Below are positions 35,690 through 52,621 of a DNA stretch of 64,000 nucleotides, piece after piece (the stretch's first letter is position 1; the number at the start of each line of letters is the position of its first letter). The DNA lies in the NCBI RefSeq assembly GCF_003597395.2, contig NC_133771.1, positions 43,725,283 to 43,789,282 on the forward strand, in the 5' to 3' direction. The position numbers and the translations under genes were made by a program. This stretch comes from Chelonoidis abingdonii (lineage: Eukaryota; Chordata; Testudines; Testudinidae). The notes below the pieces were generated by a model. It was not told where the DNA came from. It searched no databases and saw only the letters and a program-made list of their open reading frames with translations.

Positions 35690-36640
35690 GTAGGTGGAGG
35701 GATCAGAGTTCGTGGATACACAGAGCGCAGTACAGGTCGAACAAATTGGGCACAATTTCTGGAATGCTGAGTGATGACATCATGGGAGGAGAATGTATGC
35801 ACCAATGCCCAGATAGCTACTTTACAAATGTCCTGAATACAAATCTGCACTAACAGTGCTGCTGAGAATGTTTGTGACTTTGTGGAATGAGCAGTCAGGT
35901 TTGCTAGTAGCAAAACATCTGCCTGAACATAACAAGTGTGCATACATGAAGTAATCCAGGACAAAATTGTCTGTGAAGAGATGGTAGACCTTTCATCCTA
36001 TCCTCTACAGCTATGAACAGTTGGGTGGAGCATCAGAATGGTCTTTCTATATGGAAAGTTAGAGCTCATCTAACATTCAGTGAGTGAAGACATTGGTCAT
36101 TCCTATTTGTGTGAGGCTTCAGGTAGAAGAGGTAGGTAGATTGCTTGTTTGCTATGAAATTGTGAAACCAGTTTCAGGAGGAAACTGGGGTGAGGCCATA
36201 AACACACACTATCTTTAAAGAAGACTGTGTACAGAGACTCTGATATGAGGACACAGAGTTCTGAGGCCTTTCCGGCCAAAGTGATGGCCACTAAGAAAAC
36301 CACTTTATAGGAGAGATATAATAGGGAGCACATTGCTTAAGTTTCAAACGGTGGCCCCATAAGCTTTCATAAGACCAAATTCAGGTCCCAGGGAGGAAAG
36401 GACTCTCTTACTTGACCTTTCTAGGCCTTTGAGGAATCTGACAGACATGTCATTTGAAAAAAAACCAGACCAGTTCTCCACTCAAGGTTGGAAAGCTGAT
36501 ATTGATACCAGGTCAGCCTTGATAGAGGAGATTGCTAAACCTTGCTGTTTCAGGTGCAATAAGTATTCAAGTATGACTGCACGGGCAAGACTCCACACTG
36601 CGATGCCCACACAGAGAACCACTTCCACTTGAAGAGGTAA
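35690..36640 (-). pseudogene. DIRS tyrosine recombinase, inactivated
   Basis: The frame at 36103-36333 holds YKVVFLVAIT followed by LAGKASEL, where the first catalytic arginine of the family's R-H-R-Y set would sit; it is replaced here. LISESLYTVFFKDSVCLWPH follows. In the frame at 35422-35964, LTAHSTKSQT corresponds to the H-x-x-R motif, with the arginine changed to lysine. The nucleophilic tyrosine position, just after HTFSSH, reads aspartate. The enzyme would cut and join element circles into the genome; this copy cannot. Motif assignment is from memory of the family. Confidence 0.7.
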
Positions 36641-36789
36641 GTAGTCCTGGTGGATGGCCTTCTACTGCCTAACAGGACCTGATGAACTTACTCTGAGAAA
36701 GCCTGCTCTCTGGGATTTAGCCATGGAGCTTTAAGGCTCTTCGATGAAGTGAGCTCAAGTTTGGGTGGAGCAGCCAACTATGGTTCTGG

Positions 36790-37510
36790 TTAATTAGATC
36801 TCAGTGCAAGGGAAGTAGGACTGATGTTGCCACTGAGAGATTTAGCAGAGTGGAGAACCAGAGTTGGCCAGCCCATGCTAGGGCTATCAGAATAATCTGG
36901 GCATGGTCCCACTTGATCTTTAGCAGTACTCTGCACACGCAGGAAAGGTGGGAAAGCATAATAAAGGTGGCCCATCCACTGTAATAGGAAGATGACCATG
37001 ATGGAACCCAGACTGTGGCTTTGTAGAGAGCAGAACTGGTTACACTTTCTGTTGAAACTGCTTGCAAATAGGTCTATTTGGGGAGTGGCCCGTTGCTGGA
37101 AAATGCTTCTGGCCACATCTGGTCAGAAAGACCACTCATGGCATATGGAGAAAGACCTGATGAGGTAATCTGCCAGCTCATTCTGTGCTTCCAGAAGGTA
37201 AGAGGCCTCAAGGTTGATTGAGTGGGAAACACAAAACTCCCAGAGATAAGAACCCTACGAGGTATTGTAAGTACAGCGTCCAGAGGGAGACAGTTTAGAG
37301 AGTACACTGAGACCAGTCACATCTGGAGAGGTCTGAGGTGCACTCTTGCATATTGTACCACGTACGTGCATGAGGCCATGTGACCTAGGACCCTCATACA
37401 GTTTCAGGGTGTTGTGATAGGATGAGATTTGAGGTGTGTTATCAGGGATCTGACTGATTGGAAATGTACCTCTGGGAGGTAGGCCCTGGCCTGAGTACAC
37501 CTGATCACCA
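36790..37510 (-). pseudogene. DIRS RNase H and adjoining domain, degraded
   Basis: The frames at 36790-37116 and 37074-37307 show a TPQIDLFASSFNRKCNQFCS motif, a HLYYAFPPF motif and, in the other frame, WQITSSGLSPYAMSGLSDQM. These correspond to the RNase H end and the conserved PQIDLFA...LYAFPP block of DIRS polyproteins. Frame changes occur between them. Confidence 0.7.
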
Positions 37511-37514
37511 CCTC

Positions 37515-38208
37515 TGTCATAAACAGATGGTTATGGGTTAATGCCTCTTTTACCTGTAAAGGGTTAAAAAGTTTGTCCTTTGTTTAGAGTTTCAGTTTCA
37601 GCTGGAGTGAAAAAGATCAAGGAACCAGCCTCTTATCAGAGTAGTAAGTTTTAGAAAGGAATAAATAGGTTTATGTTTATTTATTTGTAACCTTTCTTAT
37701 GCAATTAGAGGTAGAATCAAATTGGGTATTTGGGTATTTTTTTGTGTAACTAAATTTGTGCCCAGGGCAACATCCTCTGTGTTTTAAATCTGTTGTCAGT
37801 GAGAGTAGCTGGTATACTAATCTCTCCCAGAGGGTTTTCTTTTACCTTTTTTTCTTTAATTAAAAGCCTTTTCTTAATACTTGATTGATTTTTTCCTTGT
37901 TTTTAGATCCAAGGGGGTTGCATCTGGATCCACCAGGAGTTGGTGGGAGAAAGGAGGGGGGATGGTTAATTTCTCCTTGTTTTAAGATCCAAGGGATTAG
38001 ATCTGGACTCACCAGGGAACTGGTGAAGGAGTCTCTCAAGGCTACCCAGGAAGGGGAAGGTTTTGGGAGGAAAGGGAGTGATCCAGACACTGAAAATTCT
38101 GGATAGTGGCAGTGATACCAGATTTAAGCTAGTAATTAAGCTTAGAAGTGTCGATGCAGGTCCTCACATCTGTACCCTAAAGTTCAGAGTGGGAAAGGAA
38201 CCTTGACA
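37515..38208 (+). mobile_element. LTR-like TGTCA...TGACA element, copy 2, nested in the DIRS element
   Basis: It starts TGTCATAAACAGATGG and ends AACCTTGACA, with flanks acctc and acccc agreeing at 4 of 5 positions. It contains ttaatgcctcttttacctgt near the start, aattaaaagccttttctt at about 37859 where an LTR polyadenylation region would lie, and direct-repeat text (gatccaaggg...ggatc) near 37905 and 37987. It is in opposite orientation to copy 1 at 30808-31794. It splits the DIRS RNase H from the reverse transcriptase. Confidence 0.65.
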
Positions 38209-38299
38209 ACCCCAATGAACAATATCCCCTGCACTGGAGTGAGGATAGACATGTATGCATTTATTAGAAGGCCTAGGGCCTTTAATGTCAATTGGATAA

Positions 38300-38760
38300 G
38301 TCAAATGTTGGACCATACCTGACCCATGGATTGGCCCTTGACTAGCCAATCATTTAGATAAGGGCAGACCTGCACCCCTAACTTCCTCAGGGCAGCCATC
38401 ACTACCATCATACATTTTGTAAACACCCCAAGAGCTGCAGACAGGCTGAACAGGAAAACCATGAACTGGTAGGGGAATCTGAGGAACAATCTGAGGAATC
38501 TTTGTTCCTCGTACATTTACACATGAAAATAAGTGTCTCTTAAATCAAGGATGGTGTGCCAGTCTCTGGGATCCAAGTAGGGGATAATGGATGCCAGAGT
38601 GACCATATGAAACTTTATAGTTGTTGAGTTGATCCAGGTCCAAAATGAGTCTGACACCTCCCCGGGCTTTCGGGATTAGGAAATAATGGGAGTAGAACCC
38701 CTCCCATCTTAAATTCTGCAGAATTTCTTCCACAGTCCCTCCTGAAGGAGAAATTTAACC
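38300..38760 (-). pseudogene. DIRS reverse transcriptase, degraded
   Basis: The frame at 38545-38733 reads EGFYSHYFLIPKARGG then VRLILDLDQLN, matching the opening motifs of DIRS/Gypsy-type reverse transcriptases. The frame at 38301-38516 reads FPYQFMVFLFSLSAALGVFT then VCPYLNDWLVKG. The catalytic YLDD is YLND in this copy (about 38347-38361), which removes one metal-binding aspartate. Confidence 0.78.
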
Positions 38761-38994
38761 TCCTAGACCACAATTTCTTCATGAGAGGGATCCCTGAAGA
38801 GGAATATGGAGGGTTGGGAAAGAGGGGTGGAAATGAACTGTCAGGTGCATCCAGCTTCCACCATGTTCAACACCCAACAGTCTGTGGTAATACGGGACCA
38901 AGCACCAAAAAGTGGTAAAGGTGGTTTGCAAATAAAGGACAAATCAGGGTCCGGAATCACAGAAACTGGTATGGCATCCTATGGCATCCAATCA

Positions 38995-39410
38995 AAATGA
39001 CTGCTTAGAACATCCTGGATGATTGTGTGGGGCACGCATTGACGTTGACTCATATTCAGCTTCTCGTTCACTGTAACCCCTAGGTCCTTTTCTGCAGAAC
39101 TGCTGCCTAGCCATTTGATCATCTGCAAACTCTCTCATGGTGCAGGCCACGCCATCCTCCAGATCATTAATGAAGATATTGAACAAAACCAGCCCCAGGT
39201 CTGACCCTTGGGGCACTCCGCTTGATACCAGTTGCCAACCAGATATGGAGCCATTGATCACTATCTGTTGAGCCCAATGATCTAGCCGGCTTTCTATCCA
39301 CCTTATAGTCCATTCATCCAGCCCATAATTCTTTAACTTTTTGTCAAGAATACTGTGGGGGATCATATCAAAAGCTTTACTAAAGTCAAGGAATAACACG
39401 TCCACTGCTT
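38995..39410 (-). mobile_element. CR1 fragment nested in the DIRS element
   Basis: An almost intact 137-codon frame reads DVLFLDFSKAFDMIPHSIL, then LVSSGVPQGSDLGLVLFNIF and CTMREFADD, the core CR1 reverse transcriptase motifs. It is cut on both sides by DIRS text, so it inserted later, or it was truncated on both sides. Unlike most CR1 pieces in this window it is on the minus strand. Confidence 0.8.
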
Positions 39411-40607
39411 TCGAAGAGGCTGTTGAGGCCTATAGTACTTTCTTGAAGGAGCAGGGGGGTATAACCCTAGGGATTTTAGGGTGGCTCTTGTGTCTTTTAG
39501 CCAATGAAGCTTTGTGTCCATCTGCTCCTAAAAGATCAAGCTCCTTCGAAGGGTAGGTCCTGAATAGTCTGTTCGACCTCATGTGGGTCCCTGAGGACTG
39601 TAGCCATGAAATCCTGCACATGGCAACTGATGAAGCCGTGGTCCTGGCAGACAAGTCTTCCAGTGCCACTTCTAAAGAGGCACTTGCCACCATTTTACCC
39701 TCCTCCACTATCAAGGAAAACTCTTGCCTGGCATCTTATGGGAACAAGTCTTTTATTTTTTTCATGGAATCCCACGTTAATATCAAACCTCCCAGCAGCA
39801 CCTGTTGGTTTGCAATTCTGAGCTGAACACCCCTGGGAGAATAAACTTTTCCTATCAAACAAGCCTAATATATTTTAATCCTTTGATTTTAAGGTTGCCC
39901 CTGATGACCCTGTTTTTCTCTCCCATTGGCAATGGACATCACCAGAATTCTCAGGCTGTGGTGGGATGGGTATAAAGGAACTCATAACTTTGCGCAGGAG
40001 CAAAGTATTTACAATCAGCCATTTTTGAAGTGAAGGGGAAGGGATGTGGGGGTCTGCCACAAAGTCTTAACAGGATCCATAATGGCCTCATTGAGAGGCA
40101 GGGCCACTTTTGAAGGGCCCACACTAGCTAAAATGTCTTGAAGGTCCCTAGCAGTGGCAAATGCCTCTGGTGTGGTTGGTTCTAAGATAGTATCGGTACC
40201 ATGTGGTGCCACAGATATAGAAGACTCTTCTGTTACCAGACTTGATGGTGCCTAAATAGGTGCTGGAATCAACAATGCTGACTTCTGCGGTACTGAGATA
40301 GAGGAGTGCTTTGGCTTAGATCGCACTCTACTCTGATCCACATGTCTGGCCGTTTTACCAACGCCGAGCCACTCTGCTAGTCTGACCAGTGTGGCTCAGA
40401 TGGAGGTCTCAGTGCTGGCTCCATGAGCAAAAACTTCAGGATGACCTCCCAATCCTTCTTTGTGCAAGCCTTAAAGTCCCTGCAGATATGGTAGCAGTCC
40501 CCGATTTGAGCTTCTACCAGGCACTTCAGACAACTTGACTGCAGATGGCTCAGGGGCAAAACCTTGTTACAAGAGGCACAGGGCTTAAAGGCCAGTGACC
40601 AAGGCAT
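39411..40607 (-). pseudogene. DIRS gag-like ORF with Cys/His cluster, degraded
   Basis: The frame at 40377-40607 begins MPWSLAFKPCASCNKVLPLS and goes on with SSCLKCLVEAQIGDCYHIC, a CxxC...CxxC...C-type cluster near the N-terminus like the one at 24518-24712. Frames at 39430-39714 and 40015-40212 carry downstream gag text (ALEDLSARTTASSV and TTPEAFATARDLQDILAS). The start methionine of the first frame may be the ancestral one. Confidence 0.6.
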
Positions 40608-40759
40608 CCCTCAGCACCAGGCATCAGATGAAAATGCCACAAGCCCCCTCCACAACTAACAAATTTACCAAACTTCACTAAAATTCACAGTAAATAACTG
40701 CAACTAACTGTGTGCAGTAAGAATAAAGATCACTTAGAGAGTTTGTGAAATGCAAGAAT

Positions 40760-40985
40760 GGTTCCAGTGACTGTTATGGGCTGTAAGAAGGAACTGTGGG
40801 GATGTGGAGTTGGTTGGGTACTTTATTTCTGTGCTAATGGTGCATGGTAGCAGAGGGCACTTGAGTCACTCTGATGGGTATCACTGAGGGAAAAATTTCT
40901 GGCAACTGTGCTCAGGGTGTGCACACACCTAGAGTGGAATGGACAAGTGTAATCATTTAAAGAAGAACTTTTTGTACCTTCTTTG
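40760..40985 (-). repeat. Right terminal inverted repeat of the DIRS-like element
   Basis: The reverse complement reads ccattccactctaggtgtgt, then ttccctcagtgatacccatc and agagtgactcaagtgccctc. This is an inverted counterpart of the left repeat at 35321-35540. Confidence 0.85.
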
Positions 40986-43240
40986 TAAGTAAACAATATT
41001 GCACCAAAGAATATACCAGACACATATCAATAACTTCTTCTCCTAATGGAAACAAATCTATAAAGCCCTGAATATTGGCTAACCTCTCAGGATAACGAGG
41101 CAAAAGTGTATTTGATAAAAAATGCATATGAAACAGATGAAAAAAGGAACATGAAAGGTTACTAGAAAGAAAAAGAGTTTAATAATCACATATGGTTTGA
41201 ATCAAACAGAAACTGGGTACTCTTGCACAGTCTTCTCAGTCAGCCCAAATCCTGAGATTCCTTATACTTGAATTTTGATTATTGAATAACCAATGAGTGA
41301 AAAATTAAGGTGCAATGGCTGCATTAAAGCCATATATATGGAAGAACAGGAAATCTCAAGTACAAGGATAATTCAGAAGTGCCAACTGGAATATTATATT
41401 ATTGCTATCTGAATGAGAACTTAGCAGCCCTGTGCACTTACCATGTTATTCATTTCACTTACAGATCACTCCAGTTACTAGATTTAACGGTTTTCTGTCA
41501 GTCTGGCCTTGATTAGATTAAACATCCCAACAGCTCAAGAACTGAAGGAGCGGGACAATAAAACAGCAAATTTATCTAATTTCCCAATCAGGTCAAATTA
41601 GGTTCTACATACATTAAGGAGGCTGTTAGTGGATCATTTCTTATAATATGCTTTCAAGAACTAAAGAAATTACTGAACAGGTTCAAGGTTGGGTGAGCAC
41701 TTCCATTAGAGAGCTTGATATACAAGCAACAGCCAGAGTTATATTATTTTTCTGTATAATTTAAAAAAAAATCAAAGGGTTCTTTCAGGGTGCAGCAGTT
41801 TATCTGTGCACAATCAATTGCAGGATAAAGACCTTATACAGTAGTTCAGAGTTAGCAATGTAAAAGTCTCTATTTTTCTGGATTTTTACAGATTTTTGTA
41901 TTACATTTTTATGCTTTTGAAAAAAAGGCTACCTAGTATTTTTGAAAGTTGTTAAATAGATATTTAGGCCTAAATTTTGAAATATGTCTTTCTTTTGGGG
42001 GGAGTGAAATTTTACATTTAAAATTCATAGCAGGACAAACATTGGTCCTAATTCAGCAAGTCATATCTACTCAGCCTAACATTTAAGCATGTGCTTCACT
42101 CCATCCTTGTCTTCAGTGGGATTTAAAAACATAATTAAGAGCCATTTTGTGTAGGGATGGGGTTAAGCACTTACTTAAGTGCTGTTCAGAATCAGAATTA
42201 TTAATTGCTAGACACCTAAAATACCATTTTGATTTGCAAATGTATACAGACATGTTTGGTCTTATGAATTGCAGGTGCAATTTTTGTGAGCACAAAATGT
42301 TACAAGGAAAACCAGTGCATGGGATCAAGCCAGGATGAAAAATCTGGCTTTTGGACTCATTGGCCTTTTTGTAGGATTGGGCACTAAATGTTTTCATACT
42401 AACTGCCTGGAAATTGAAAGCCTTTAATTATCCATAGAATAGTTACTTTACAGCCCTCTTGGACTCCGTTTCTGAGACAGCTAACACGAATGCCAGTTTG
42501 ATAACTTTTTTGTGATATGGATATTAGTCCATTCGAAACTGGACAGAGACCATGAGCTGTTTTTACATAGGCTAATGAGCCTATGTAAATGAGAACTATT
42601 TTCAGCCACAGTTGTACTGAGTTAAATTTACGTCAGCACACTAGCTCTGAAAGGCTCTCTTCTCCACTGGATCCCAAAGCCCTGATCCAATGCATGCTGA
42701 AAATCAATGGAGTCTTTGTATTGAGTTTAATGTGCTTTCTGAATCAGACCTAAAGTCCCGTTTAAAACATATTGGTGTATTTTGCACTTGAAATGTGAGA
42801 CAATAATATCTAAAAGAAACATCTACAGATAGGCACAATTCTCGCAAAAGTCATGCACAGCATACATCTAACAAGAACTTTTTACAGGCATCACTGTCAC
42901 TATTGACCTGGGCTAGACTTGAGATGGCAAAGTGACATAATAAAGGAACTGCCTTTCAGCCCCAGAGGTGTCATACTGTTTGGTGAGAGTGATGTGAGTT
43001 TTTTCACCAATATCTAAACAGAGAGTTTCATTCACCAGAGAAGTTGGCCTGGCATATTAAACAAATACCAAAGTCTCACAAAAAAAAGAAATAGGAAGCA
43101 TCATAAGACAAACACTAATTTTATCAGACTAATAAATGACATCAACAGTTGCTGCTGCAACCTTTAAAAAGTGAAAATACTTCTGGGGAAAATAATTTGA
43201 AACTCAGATACTCAGACAAATAAAGCTAGAAAGCGAAATC
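40986..43240. other. AT-rich intronic sequence, nothing recognised
   Basis: No exon or classified repeat. Weak palindromic text (tcattggtcctaattcagc... / ...aagcatgtgcttcactcc) near 42040-42100 resembles the short amniote palindromes. Confidence 0.45.
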
Positions 43241-43289
43241 AAAACAATCAAAGGGACTGAAGGGTGATAACGGACATGCAATTAGTCAC

Positions 43290-43595
43290 AGATTTGTAAA
43301 ATGTTATGACAACACAAAGGCCAATAAAAAGAGGCATTGTTGGGAGTAAATGCATGAAATTGAACACAGAAAAAATCAAGCTGCATATCAGGAAAATCTT
43401 CCTGATACAGATATCTATTACCCTGCGTAACAATTTCCCAAATAAGTGCTGGAAGGTGCACTGCTTGGCACATTTAAAACTCGAATGGAATATGCATTAG
43501 TAAATTTCCAGTAGGGAACAATCCTGTGCTGAAAGGGAGATTGATGAGATGACCTAATAGGCCTTTTCCATCTCTAGATTACATGATCCTCAATT
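43290..43595 (+). mobile_element. CR1 3' end fragment
   Basis: cactgcttggcacatttaaa, then ttccagtagggaacaatcct and gatgacctaataggcctttt, with ccatctctag following, are the 3' end text of a CR1 subfamily. Upstream, gaggcattgttgggagtaaa and ggaaaatcttcctgatac belong to the same tail. It is antisense to CSMD1. Confidence 0.7.
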
Positions 43596-44979
43596 TTTGG
43601 CTACAATGATCAATTCATCTTTGGGGTTGTTTAATCTGCAGACGTATTTCACAGCAAGCATACAGGAAAACAAAGAGAATGCTATCTAGGGTTCCAGAGA
43701 TTAGAATAATTTATTATTCAAACACAGGAGAACACTGATAGTAATTATTGCTCAGTTTGTGCTAAGGACTGTTGTTACTGATCAGAAGATCAGACAAGTG
43801 TTTTTTTGGTCATAATACATTAAAACGGAATGAAGCCTGACACATAGTCCCTGATCTTGACTTGCTGCAAAAATAAAACCATTGTGTCTGATATAACTCA
43901 CTTGCATTGGGTTCTATGTAAGCCAGTAAGCAGGGGCTTGGGAACATTTCCACTCCTCTTTTTGTTAGACACTGGCCAGTCTGGTTTCTTTTTCCATTTT
44001 TGGCCTGCATACTACATGACATATTTATTAAAATAACTGTGTATATTATTTCCATCTATATTTAGGTCTCTATTTTATATAACAAGATGCCATCACTCTT
44101 AACAATGTGTATTTTCAGACAGAAAAAAAAAACTGTGAAGAGTTAAAACAAAACAAAAACAAGAACAATCTAGCCACATCTTCCAACAAAATATTCAAAC
44201 ACCACTGCATCTTGCTATTGTAGCAATATGAATGTCATGGTACTTACAAAAGGATTCAATCTTCTTGTAAGTCATCACCATGGTATAGCAAATGACATCT
44301 TGTATCAGAAATAACATTAAAACAGAAAATGTAATAAAGACAGTGTACTTTGGGGACAAAATATGTCATAGGTACACTGGCACTATGATGACTAAATATT
44401 GGTAATAGAACCAAGTAGAAGTGCTGAGACTTCATCCTATGCAAAGGAAAAACCTCTGAATAAATAAAGAAATAAAAGTGTTTGAAAATAAATTAAAATG
44501 GCTGCAGCTCCCAAACATCATAACTAGAATTCAAAGCCCTTGTGTTCCAAATGACTTTTGAAATGGATGAGATAGTCTGCCACACTAAAAACTTGGTATG
44601 AGAAAGTCAGTTTCAGCATGTGTATCAGATAAAGCTATTTTCTTCAGAAACGAAAATTAGCTGGGCCTCAACAAACCATTAAGAAATACTAAGAAAGACT
44701 TTAAAGAATTTCCTTTTCATTAAAGAGATGCTGGAAGAAGCTGATATAATGCTACTGAAAATTTGCCACACACACAGACTCTCTCTTTCTCATCAGAAGT
44801 AGTAGAATGTAAAGTTTTTTAGAGGATAGTCTCAAGAAAATCATTAACCAAAAACTTTCATTCCCAATCTTTTTGCACACATTTGTGCATTCCCACTCTC
44901 AACATGTAGTTCCTTTATGTTGCCTGAGAGGTGTTTTCTTGGCATTACATTCTGCTAACATATAGTGGCAAGACCATGG
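43596..44979. other. Intronic sequence, nothing recognised
   Basis: AT-rich with no supported gene. Short open frames at 43810-44055 and 44256-44444 have no domain features. Confidence 0.5.
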
Positions 44980-45480
44980 CATAAGAACAGCCATATTGGA
45001 TCAGACCAATGGTCCATCTAGCCCAGTATCTCGTCTGTTATCAGTGCCAGATGCTTCTGAGAGACTGCACAGAACAGGGCAATTTTGAAAGATCCATTCT
45101 TTTTCATCCAATCCCAATCCCAATCCAATATCTTCTGGCAGTTGGAGATAAAGGGACACCTAGGGTTACCAGATAGCAACTGTGAAAAAACAGGACAGGG
45201 GGTAGGAGATAATAGGTGCTTACATAAGAAAAAGGCATAAAAGCTAGGATTGTCCCATTACAAATGGGACATCTGGTCACCCTAGGAACACCTGGAGCTT
45301 GGGTTTATGTCCCTCACCATCTTGGTTAATTGTCATTGATGGTCCCATCCTCCATGACCTTATCTTTTTTTTTAACCCACTTATATTTTTACAACATTCC
45401 CTGGCAATGAGTTCCACAGATTGACTGCATTGTGTGAAGAAGTGCTTCCATCTGTTTGTTTTAAACCTGATGCCTGTGAA
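44980..45480 (+). mobile_element. Reptile interspersed repeat (ccatattggatcagacc family)
   Basis: The text aagaacagccatattggatc, agaccaatggtccatctagc, then ggcaatgagttccacagatt and gtgtgaagaagtgcttccat is a family I know as abundant in turtles and crocodilians, probably LINE-derived. It is split at 45161 by a hAT-like MITE. Confidence 0.65.
45161..45284. mobile_element. hAT-like MITE with near-perfect 8-bp target duplication
   Basis: It starts tagggttaccagat and ends atctggtcaccctag-side text (reverse complement tagggtgaccagat), a 14-bp inverted pair with one mismatch. The flanking 8-mers gggacacc (45153-45160) and ggaacacc (45285-45292) match at 7 of 8, as expected for hAT insertion. It is nested in the repeat at 44980-45480. 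Confidence 0.85.
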
Positions 45481-46239
45481 GAGCTCAGATATTATGGAAA
45501 TGGAGGATCATGAAAATACTTAGACAGATTTGCATGTTTAGTAATCACTATTACAAAGCCAATATTTGCCAGCTGTTATCACTACAGCAGTATCTGGGAT
45601 GGTGGAATTATCTTCTGTTTAAGTACATTGTTGGGTAAAATTGAACTCTAAGAGATGACAGTGCATGGTAACTTTTGACAAATGCTGATCTGTAAATGAT
45701 GACCTACTATAAAATTACATTTAAAAAAACTATGTTAAAACATGAAGACTAAAAAATCAACTACTCAAAAGTTAGGTAACGTATAAATTAAGGTTGCTTA
45801 TACAAACTTAATTCAGCCCACTTATGCATACAGAACTCAGGCTTCATTTTTTCCTGACTCCCCCTGCCACTGTTATGCATAGTACTCCTTTGTCATTTTT
45901 TGCAAAAGTTGGAAGGAGGACAGTGAATGAAGCAAAGAACTGCTGGAAGAGAAAGGATGGTCTTATGGTTAAAGCATCTGAATGACACCCATGGGAATTT
46001 GACTGTATCCCTGGGCAAGTGCCACAAGTTAATATTTTTTCACCTACTCCCTATTCAATGCTTAGAAAGGCTGCTGATGTAGAAAGGGATGTGGGTTGGG
46101 GTGTAGTGTCAATCTGGTGTTGCTGATAAATTTATAGCTCTTTTCCATTGAATCTACATGGCGGTTGACTGGGCAAAAGTCTCTACTTTCCCAGTTTCTA
46201 GTCAAGATTTAGGATGGGAAGCACACTAGTTGTCTGAAA

Positions 46240-46535
46240 CTTAAGACATATAAGACAAAAGTAATGCTGGTTGCTTTGGAAAAATGTTTAGAAGAGCTGT
46301 CTGAGTCAGTATCTGGTCCCATGATACAGGAGGTTGTCTTCCTTTACTTAACATTGAATTCAAATGATTATCTATCTGTGCCTGGCCAGGAGATTGTAGC
46401 CTCTCCTTTTAGATGTGGACCAGACCATATTTGTCAGCACAAGACTGGATTATGCAATGCACTTTTCATGGCTAGCCACCTGAAAACCACTCTAAAGCCG
46501 CAAATAAAGCAGAATACTACTGCTCACATATAGCT
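46240..46535 (+). mobile_element. L2-like LINE remnant
   Basis: The open frame 46264-46533 ends with TGLCNALFMASHLKTTLKPQ and NTTAHI, resembling the YCNALF.GLP.K....LQ..QNAAARL motif of L2/jockey-type reverse transcriptases. Upstream text is eroded. It is not a host gene. Confidence 0.5.
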
Positions 46536-51498
<4,963 letters not shown>

Positions 51499-52621
51499 TG
51501 TGACGTCATTCCATATACTTTATGAAAATATGCTTATGATATGAAAATAACATAACAGATATGCTTTAAGCAAAATGGCTCATGTGATATATCATTGGAA
51601 AGGCTATGATTTACTGAATAAGATTATCCTAGCTGTATGCATGTATCATTTATTTATCTGAAATTAGGAATCTTGACTCTGTATCTGTATTTCAACTATG
51701 CTACTTTGGGTGACACCCACTGCCAATACTTCTGGTACAACAATGGAAAAGTCAAACAGGGTGGATGGCCCAGCAACAAGGACAATGGACTGTAAAAGAG
51801 CTTAGTCTTCCTGTGAACATGTGGGTCAGGCTGTGAAGAATGACTACAAGGGCCCGACAGAGTCAGGTGGTCTTATTACCTGATACTAAAACATCACCTA
51901 TGACTTCTTGTACTTTCCACTGTAAGGGAAGGGGGATCAAACTAGGAAACAAAGGACTCCCGCCTTATGCAAATACTATTTAAGGGCGGGGAGTGAGGCA
52001 ATCCAAGTGATCAGTTCTCCTCTGCTATCCCACCCAATATGACTGCTGGAAACACCTAAGACTGCACAGGGGGAAAGAACTGGACCCAGGCTGGAAGGGC
52101 ATCTGGCCTGTGAAGAAGATTATTAGAACCACCATTTAGAGTGAGAACTCACATGTAACCAGTTTCTGTAGTGTATTAAGCTTAGTTTGCATGCTCTGTT
52201 TTATTTCTTAACAATCTGCCTTGTTCTGTCCGCTACCTCCTTAACTACATAAAATACACCTATTATAGTTAATAACTTTATTTTTCGTTTATAAGACAAT
52301 CCAGTTTATATGATTTCTAACTGTGGGGGAACAAGAAATTTTGCATATCCTCTTCCACATTGGGGAAGAGGTGAATATAATATATCTTTGGGTCTGTACT
52401 CCAAGTGAGATGGACATCTGAGTGCTGGAGCAAGTCCCTTAAGTGGAATGTTCCCAGAGCTGATGTGCAGTTGGTTGTGGCCCTGCCTATGGGTTGTTAG
52501 AGGAGGTTTTAAGGGTCTGGCTCAGCAAGACAGGTAAAAGGAGACTCATGCTGGCAGAACAGGTAGACTCAGTGGTATCTCAGCACATCAGGTGACTTTC
52601 CAAGGGGTCCAACCCGTCACA
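51499..52621 (+). mobile_element. LTR-type element, about 1.1 kb, with TGTGACG/CGTCACA ends
   Basis: It starts TGTGACGTCATTCC and ends AACCCGTCACA, a 7-bp inverted pair beginning TG and ending CA, as in LTRs. The middle holds tttaagggcggggagtgagg (51980 region), resembling an LTR promoter with a TTTAA box. I recognise the left end as a turtle LTR-like family. No matching target duplication was seen (accaa versus gtacc), so it may be an altered insertion. Confidence 0.6.

Larger units (their letters stand above)
35321..40985 (-). mobile_element. DIRS-like tyrosine-recombinase retrotransposon, near full length, dead
   Basis: Inverted terminal repeats of about 200 bp bound the element (35321-35540 and 40760-40985); tcagagtgactcaagtgc is shared exactly in inverted orientation. 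On the minus strand the order is gag-like with Cys/His cluster (40607 to about 39410), reverse transcriptase (38760-38300), RNase H (37510-36790), then tyrosine recombinase (36640-35690). That is the DIRS layout. DIRS elements replicate by reverse transcription and integrate with a tyrosine recombinase, leaving no target duplication. It is interrupted by a CR1 fragment (38995-39410) and an LTR-like element (37515-38208). All domains carry stops and frameshifts. Confidence 0.82.

Noticed and set aside
39341..39556. Plus-strand frame over the CR1/DIRS junction
   Set aside because: It is the antisense shadow of CR1 and DIRS coding text.
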